Source: Actinomycetales bacterium
GTDB taxonomy: Bacteria; Actinomycetota; Actinomycetes; Actinomycetales; Actinomycetaceae
Assembly (NCBI GenBank): GCA_017882885.1
Contig: JADGOQ010000119.1
Coordinates: forward strand, 1 to 38,419
DNA: 38,419 bases
Direction: 5' to 3'
The translations under genes and the position numbers were made by a program. This document shows positions 35,654-38,419 of this stretch, piece by piece. The stretch's first letter is position 1. Each line of letters starts with the position of its first letter. Under the pieces are notes generated by a model. It saw only the letters and a program-made list of their open reading frames with translations. It was not told the DNA's origin and made no database searches.

Positions 35654-35696
35654 TGAGAGGCCCGCTTCGCGACGGTTCGCGAGGAACGGCGGGCGA

Positions 35697-35770
<74 letters not shown>

Positions 35771-35795
35771 CGACATAAGTGCAGGTCAGAGAGCC

Positions 35796-35834
35796 GAGAG
35801 GGCCGCCCCCGCTAGTCCCGGGGACGGCCCTCTC
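35796..35834. terminator. Strong hairpin terminator after tRNA-Pro
   Basis: A perfect 10-bp stem, GAGAGGGCCG (35796-35805) with CGGCCCTCTC (35825-35834), extended inward by CCCC/GGGG after one mismatch, loop of 9 bases. Placed between the tRNA gene and the convergent gene at 35856, it can serve both strands. No long T-run is present, as is usual in high-GC genomes. Confidence 0.75.
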
Positions 35835-35855
35835 ACACATCTCTCACAGTTTGCG

Positions 35856-36422
35856 TCAATCCGGGTGGTCGCTACCGCCCGGCGCAGTGGCGATGTAGCC
35901 ACCGAAGTCCTTAACCATGACGACGGTACCGCTGGTCGTAGTCGTCGCGAACGCCCCGGGATAGACGAGGGGGTCAAGCAGGACAGCTAGGTAGCCGAGA
36001 GCGACGGCTTCAGCTTCGTCGAGTGCGGGCCACTTGCCCGCGCCCAGTTGGGCCGAGAAGTCGCAGAACGTCCCTAGTAGCGAGCGAGCGACTCCGGCAG
36101 GCGAGACGTCCGCCTGCTCGCCGACTCTGGTGTCGGTCAGGTGCGCAACGCGCTTGTTGACGTCATCCCGAAGCCCGTCTGGCAGCGATCCTTTGCCGAT
36201 CCACTTCGCGTAGAAGTGCTGGGCAAACACGTCGTCCTGCTGTGGATTCTTTGGGATCGGTCGGAGGAAGTTGTCGAGTGACCGGGCGTGGATGAGGAAC
36301 GACTCCAGGTGGGCGTTGTTCGTGACGGTATCCGCGAGGGGTGGGGTTAGTCGGCGCGCCGTTTCGACGAGCATGTTGACTTCGTAGGCGACGTGTTCAG
36401 CCATGCCGTCCAGGTTGGGCAT
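35856..36422 (-). CDS. Hypothetical protein, element cargo
   Basis: A 188-residue soluble protein of no recognised family. Its first 55 residues are helical with the segment NNAHLESFLIHARSLDNFLR, of a kind seen in small hypothetical proteins of many bacteria; the middle is charged (DGLRDDVNKRVAHL), and the end is short and Thr/Gly-rich. There is no signal peptide, no membrane span and no visible catalytic motif. The ATG at 36422 follows TAGGCT-N6, a leaderless arrangement; a second ATG six codons later is the alternative. It sits between the attachment site and the integrase, a place where elements often carry cargo. Confidence 0.7.
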   Translation of the reverse strand: MPNLDGMAEHVAYEVNMLVETARRLTPPLADTVTNNAHLESFLIHARSLDNFLRPIPKNPQQDDVFAQHFYAKWIGKGSLPDGLRDDVNKRVAHLTDTRVGEQADVSPAGVARSLLGTFCDFSAQLGAGKWPALDEAEAVALGYLAVLLDPLVYPGAFATTTTSGTVVMVKDFGGYIATAPGGSDHPD

Positions 36423-36428
36423 GTTGGC

Positions 36429-36434
36429 AGCCTA
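36429..36434 (-). promoter_or_regulatory. Leaderless promoter (-10) for the hypothetical gene
   Basis: The minus strand reads TAGGCT, 6 bases (GCCAAC), then the ATG at 36422. An inverted repeat at 36436-36462 lies over the region where -35 contacts would be. Confidence 0.5.
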
Positions 36435-36435
36435 A

Positions 36436-36462
36436 GGCCATACCGGCGCTGAGCCGGTGGCC
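36436..36462 (-). terminator. Hairpin downstream of the integrase gene (or operator)
   Basis: ACCGGC (36442-36447) pairs with GCCGGT (36453-36458) around a 5-base loop, and GGCC/GGCC continues the stem after a 2-base bulge. It follows the integrase stop by 29 bases on the minus strand, so termination is plausible. Because it also lies just upstream of the next gene's -10, a regulator-binding role is possible. Confidence 0.45.
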
Positions 36463-36490
36463 GTGCGACTAGTCCTCGCGCGGCATCCCG

Positions 36491-37654
36491 TCAGAGTCCG
36501 GCGGCGTACAGCGCGCCCAACCTCTCACCAACCGCCGAGATCCCGCCCGCCGTGGCCCGGCCGTACCTCTCGTGCAGGACCTCCGTCGTGTGACCCAGCC
36601 ACGCGGCGACGTCGACGGCAGGCATCCCGGCGTTGAGGAGCGTGTCCGCGAGGGTGTGCCGGGTGGCGTGCAGGTGGATCACCGAGACGCCGGCATCCCG
36701 GCAGAGCGCCCGGAACCGGTCCGAGTACCACTCGGGCCGTGGTGGCTTCCCGGCGCTGTCCACGACGACCAGGCCGCTGTCAAGGTACGCGGGACCGAGA
36801 GCGAGCCGATCGGCTGCCTGACGGGCCCGGAGACCCCGCAGCGCGGCCGTCACACCCGGGACCAGACCCACGGGGACCGTGCGCCGTGACTGCCCACTCT
36901 TGGGTTCGTCCACGGTGTCTGTCGTGGGGGTGACAGCCACGCGCGCTTGCTCGATCCGGACCGTGCCCGCGTCAAGGTCGACGTCAGACCACCGCAGCCC
37001 GAGGACCTCCGACCGGCGCAGCCCGGCGAGTGACAACAGCCACGCCCCGGCGAGCCGATCCGTCAGGACGTGCTCACGGAACTGGGAGGTTTCCGCCGCG
37101 GTCCACCGTTGCACGTCCACGCGCCGCTGCCGGGGTCGCTTGACCAGGCGGGCGACGTTCCGCGTCACGAGACCCTCACGGGCTGCGAGATCCAGCGCCT
37201 GCGAGAGCGCCCCAAGCGTGGCGACGACGGAGCGCGGGGACAATCCCTGGCCGCGGTGCCCACCCTCACGGGCCATCCAGTCGACCAGACAGTCAGCGTC
37301 CGCGATCGTGAGATCCTGCACGTGCCGCTTGCCGAGCTGCTTCCGGACCGGCACGAGCACGTCACGGTATCCCTGCACGGTGACCGGCCGGACGTCACGC
37401 CGTCCCGCGATCCAACGATCCAGCAGCGCGTCAAGAGTCTCGCCGTCGCGGGGAACATAGTTGCCGCGGGCGACGTCCGCGCGGATCTTCGCCAGTTGAG
37501 CGCGCGCTTCCCGCTTGGTCCGGTGTGTGGACGTGACCTGTCGACGGCGGCCGTCGGGGTGGTGTCCCGCGTCCACCACGACCCGCCAGCGCACCGTGCC
37601 GTCAGCGGCCTTCACTTCCCGGATCGGCTCTGCACCCCTGCTGCTCTTGCTCAT
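36491..37654 (-). CDS. Tyrosine-type site-specific integrase
   Basis: A 387-residue phage-type integrase that would join the element to the tRNA-Pro site. The N-terminal arm domain has DAGHHPDGRRRQVTSTHRTK (residues 28-47), which resembles the AP2-like arm-binding domain; a SAM-like core-binding domain follows (about 72-165), then the catalytic domain. Catalytic residues: R213 (AGLRRSE), K252 (PKSGQSRRTV), H329-x-x-R332 (HATRHTLA), H355 (LGHTTEVL) and nucleophile Y364 (ERYGRA). All are present, so it should be active. The first box reads HLHATRHT instead of the commoner HDLRHT. The ATG overlaps the stop of the upstream small regulator by 4 bases, so the two are coupled. Confidence 0.93.
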   Translation of the reverse strand: MSKSSRGAEPIREVKAADGTVRWRVVVDAGHHPDGRRRQVTSTHRTKREARAQLAKIRADVARGNYVPRDGETLDALLDRWIAGRRDVRPVTVQGYRDVLVPVRKQLGKRHVQDLTIADADCLVDWMAREGGHRGQGLSPRSVVATLGALSQALDLAAREGLVTRNVARLVKRPRQRRVDVQRWTAAETSQFREHVLTDRLAGAWLLSLAGLRRSEVLGLRWSDVDLDAGTVRIEQARVAVTPTTDTVDEPKSGQSRRTVPVGLVPGVTAALRGLRARQAADRLALGPAYLDSGLVVVDSAGKPPRPEWYSDRFRALCRDAGVSVIHLHATRHTLADTLLNAGMPAVDVAAWLGHTTEVLHERYGRATAGGISAVGERLGALYAAGL

Positions 37655-38181
37655 GATTCATGCTTCCTGTCGTCGTACGGCGCGAGAAGTCCCCGCCGCC
37701 GTGCTTCCGCGATGTACCGGTCAGCGGTCCGGCTGCTGATCGCGAGCGCCGCACAGACGGCCGCGCGGGGCGCTTCCCCGTGCAGCCGTGCCCGTGCGTA
37801 GACCGTTGCGACGTCCTCAGCGCTCGTGCTCGGGCCGTGACCCTTCCGTCGTGGCTGCGCTGCCAGAGCCTCACCTGACGCGGTGAGAGCGTCCACAAGC
37901 TCCCCGACCGTCCCGGGGCGCAGGTGGGTCCAGTGGTAGACAGCCGCCGCCAGGGCCGCCACCGGGAACGTCCTGAGCCGGTTCACCGTGAGTACGGCGT
38001 CCCGCTTCGGGGTGCCCTCGCGCGGTTCGAGACGTAACCCGGTGATCCTGGGCTCGCCGTTCACGAGATCCGCCCGCAGGTCGACACGGAACGTCTCCCA
38101 CCCGGGCAGGGGGTCGACGAGCTGCACCCACCCTCCCTCCAGCAGATCCATGCGCGGGATCTCGATCGGCTGGTGTGCCAT
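37651..38181 (-). CDS. Helix-turn-helix protein coupled to the integrase
   Basis: A 176-residue protein. Residues 120-170 contain a helix-turn-helix of the type YARARLHGEAPRAAVCAALA followed by SSRTADRYIAEARRRGLL, as in regulators next to actinobacterial integrases. The first 110 residues (WVQLVDPLPGWETFRVDLRA and so on) form a beta-rich domain I do not recognise. The ATG at 38181 is preferred over the GTG three bases upstream because AGGAGG is then 4 rather than about 1-2 bases away. The stop overlaps the integrase ATG (ATGA). It probably controls integrase expression or acts as a directionality factor; this is an inference from position only. Confidence 0.72.
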   Translation of the reverse strand: MAHQPIEIPRMDLLEGGWVQLVDPLPGWETFRVDLRADLVNGEPRITGLRLEPREGTPKRDAVLTVNRLRTFPVAALAAAVYHWTHLRPGTVGELVDALTASGEALAAQPRRKGHGPSTSAEDVATVYARARLHGEAPRAAVCAALAISSRTADRYIAEARRRGLLAPYDDRKHES

Positions 38182-38195
38182 CACTCCTCCTCTTA

Positions 38196-38225
38196 CGCGC
38201 CACCCTGCGGAGACGACGTGGCGCG
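38196..38225. promoter_or_regulatory. 8-bp inverted repeat, possible operator of the HTH-integrase operon
   Basis: CGCGCCAC (38196-38203), 14 bases, GTGGCGCG (38218-38225). It lies between the candidate promoter and the start of the HTH gene, so it could be the binding site of that protein or a leader hairpin. Confidence 0.45.
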
Positions 38226-38229
38226 CTTA

Positions 38230-38258
38230 GGACTAGCGTACCCCAGTCCCGCACGCAA
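38230..38258 (-). promoter_or_regulatory. Candidate promoter for the HTH-integrase operon
   Basis: On the minus strand TTGCGT (38258-38253), 17 bases, TAGTCC (38235-38230). A second small inverted repeat GGACT/AGTCC (38230-38234, 38245-38249) overlaps it. Confidence 0.35.
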
Positions 38259-38262
38259 CACT

Positions 38263-38419
38263 AGGCTCGTGGTGACCCGCGACGGCGCGATCCCGGTCAC
38301 TAGCCACACCTATGCCGGGAACCGCAACGATGTCAGCCAGTTCACCACCGTGCTGGACGAGCTCACCTCCCGCCACGGCGCCCTGCTCGATCACCAAGGC
38401 GGCGGCGGGGAACGACAGC
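38263..38419 (+). mobile_element. Fragment of an IS transposase (IS1634-like), runs off the window
   Basis: The + frame from 38263 reads LVVTRDGAIPVTSHTYAG, then NRNDVSQFTTVLDELTSRHG, the DDE-domain region of IS1634-family transposases (a typical relative has GLVVTxDGxIPLxSHxYPGN followed by DVTQF). The 240 or so residues that should precede it are absent: upstream is a short unrelated string (YPSPARN) and the promoter of the HTH gene. It is therefore a 5'-truncated remnant, and its right end lies outside the window. Confidence 0.6.

Overview
The window is about 69% GC by eye and reads as a chromosomal segment of a high-GC Gram-positive bacterium (Actinomycetota, most likely Micrococcales; I cannot fix the family). 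The grounds are the gene order yebC-ruvC-ruvA-ruvB-yajC-secD-secF-apt-rel, the order MBL hydrolase-hisS, the parA-scpA-scpB-rluB-tyrA-cmk-plsC-der run, many GTG starts, and repeated leaderless promoters of the form TANNNT-N6-RTG.

Left part (1-9258, + strand): the 3' end of yebC, Holliday junction processing (ruvC, ruvA, ruvB) with a probable LexA/SOS box before ruvA, Sec translocon accessories (yajC, secD, secF), adenine phosphoribosyltransferase (apt) and the bifunctional (p)ppGpp enzyme rel. Most genes overlap by 1-8 bases. A minus-strand pair follows (an AbiEi-like orphan and a DUF349 protein with a Pro-Glu repeat), divergent from an MBL-fold hydrolase.

Middle part (12301-24812): hisS is translationally coupled to two dynamin-like GTPases in tandem, each joined by an ATGA overlap. 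Facing them are a DeaD-type RNA helicase and an MFS transporter on the minus strand, the latter divergent from aspS. Then come a decayed MFS remnant and an intact MMPL-family membrane protein (minus strand).

Right-centre (24926-32047, + strand): chromosome organisation (parA, scpA, scpB), ribosome maturation (rluB, der), tyrosine synthesis (tyrA), CMP kinase (cmk) and a 1-acyl-glycerol-phosphate acyltransferase-like protein. This run is almost gap-free and has internal leaderless promoters before tyrA and der. After it lies a helical-repeat membrane protein gene broken by a one-base frameshift, and a formate/nitrite-family transporter on the minus strand.

Right end (35697-38419): tRNA-Pro(GGG) followed by what looks like one end of an integrative element: a hypothetical gene, a tyrosine integrase and a small helix-turn-helix protein, all on the minus strand, then a truncated IS transposase running off the window. 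This is the only clearly accessory region. I did not find a CRISPR array, a restriction system or a complete toxin-antitoxin pair. No stretch longer than about 300 bases lacks a gene.
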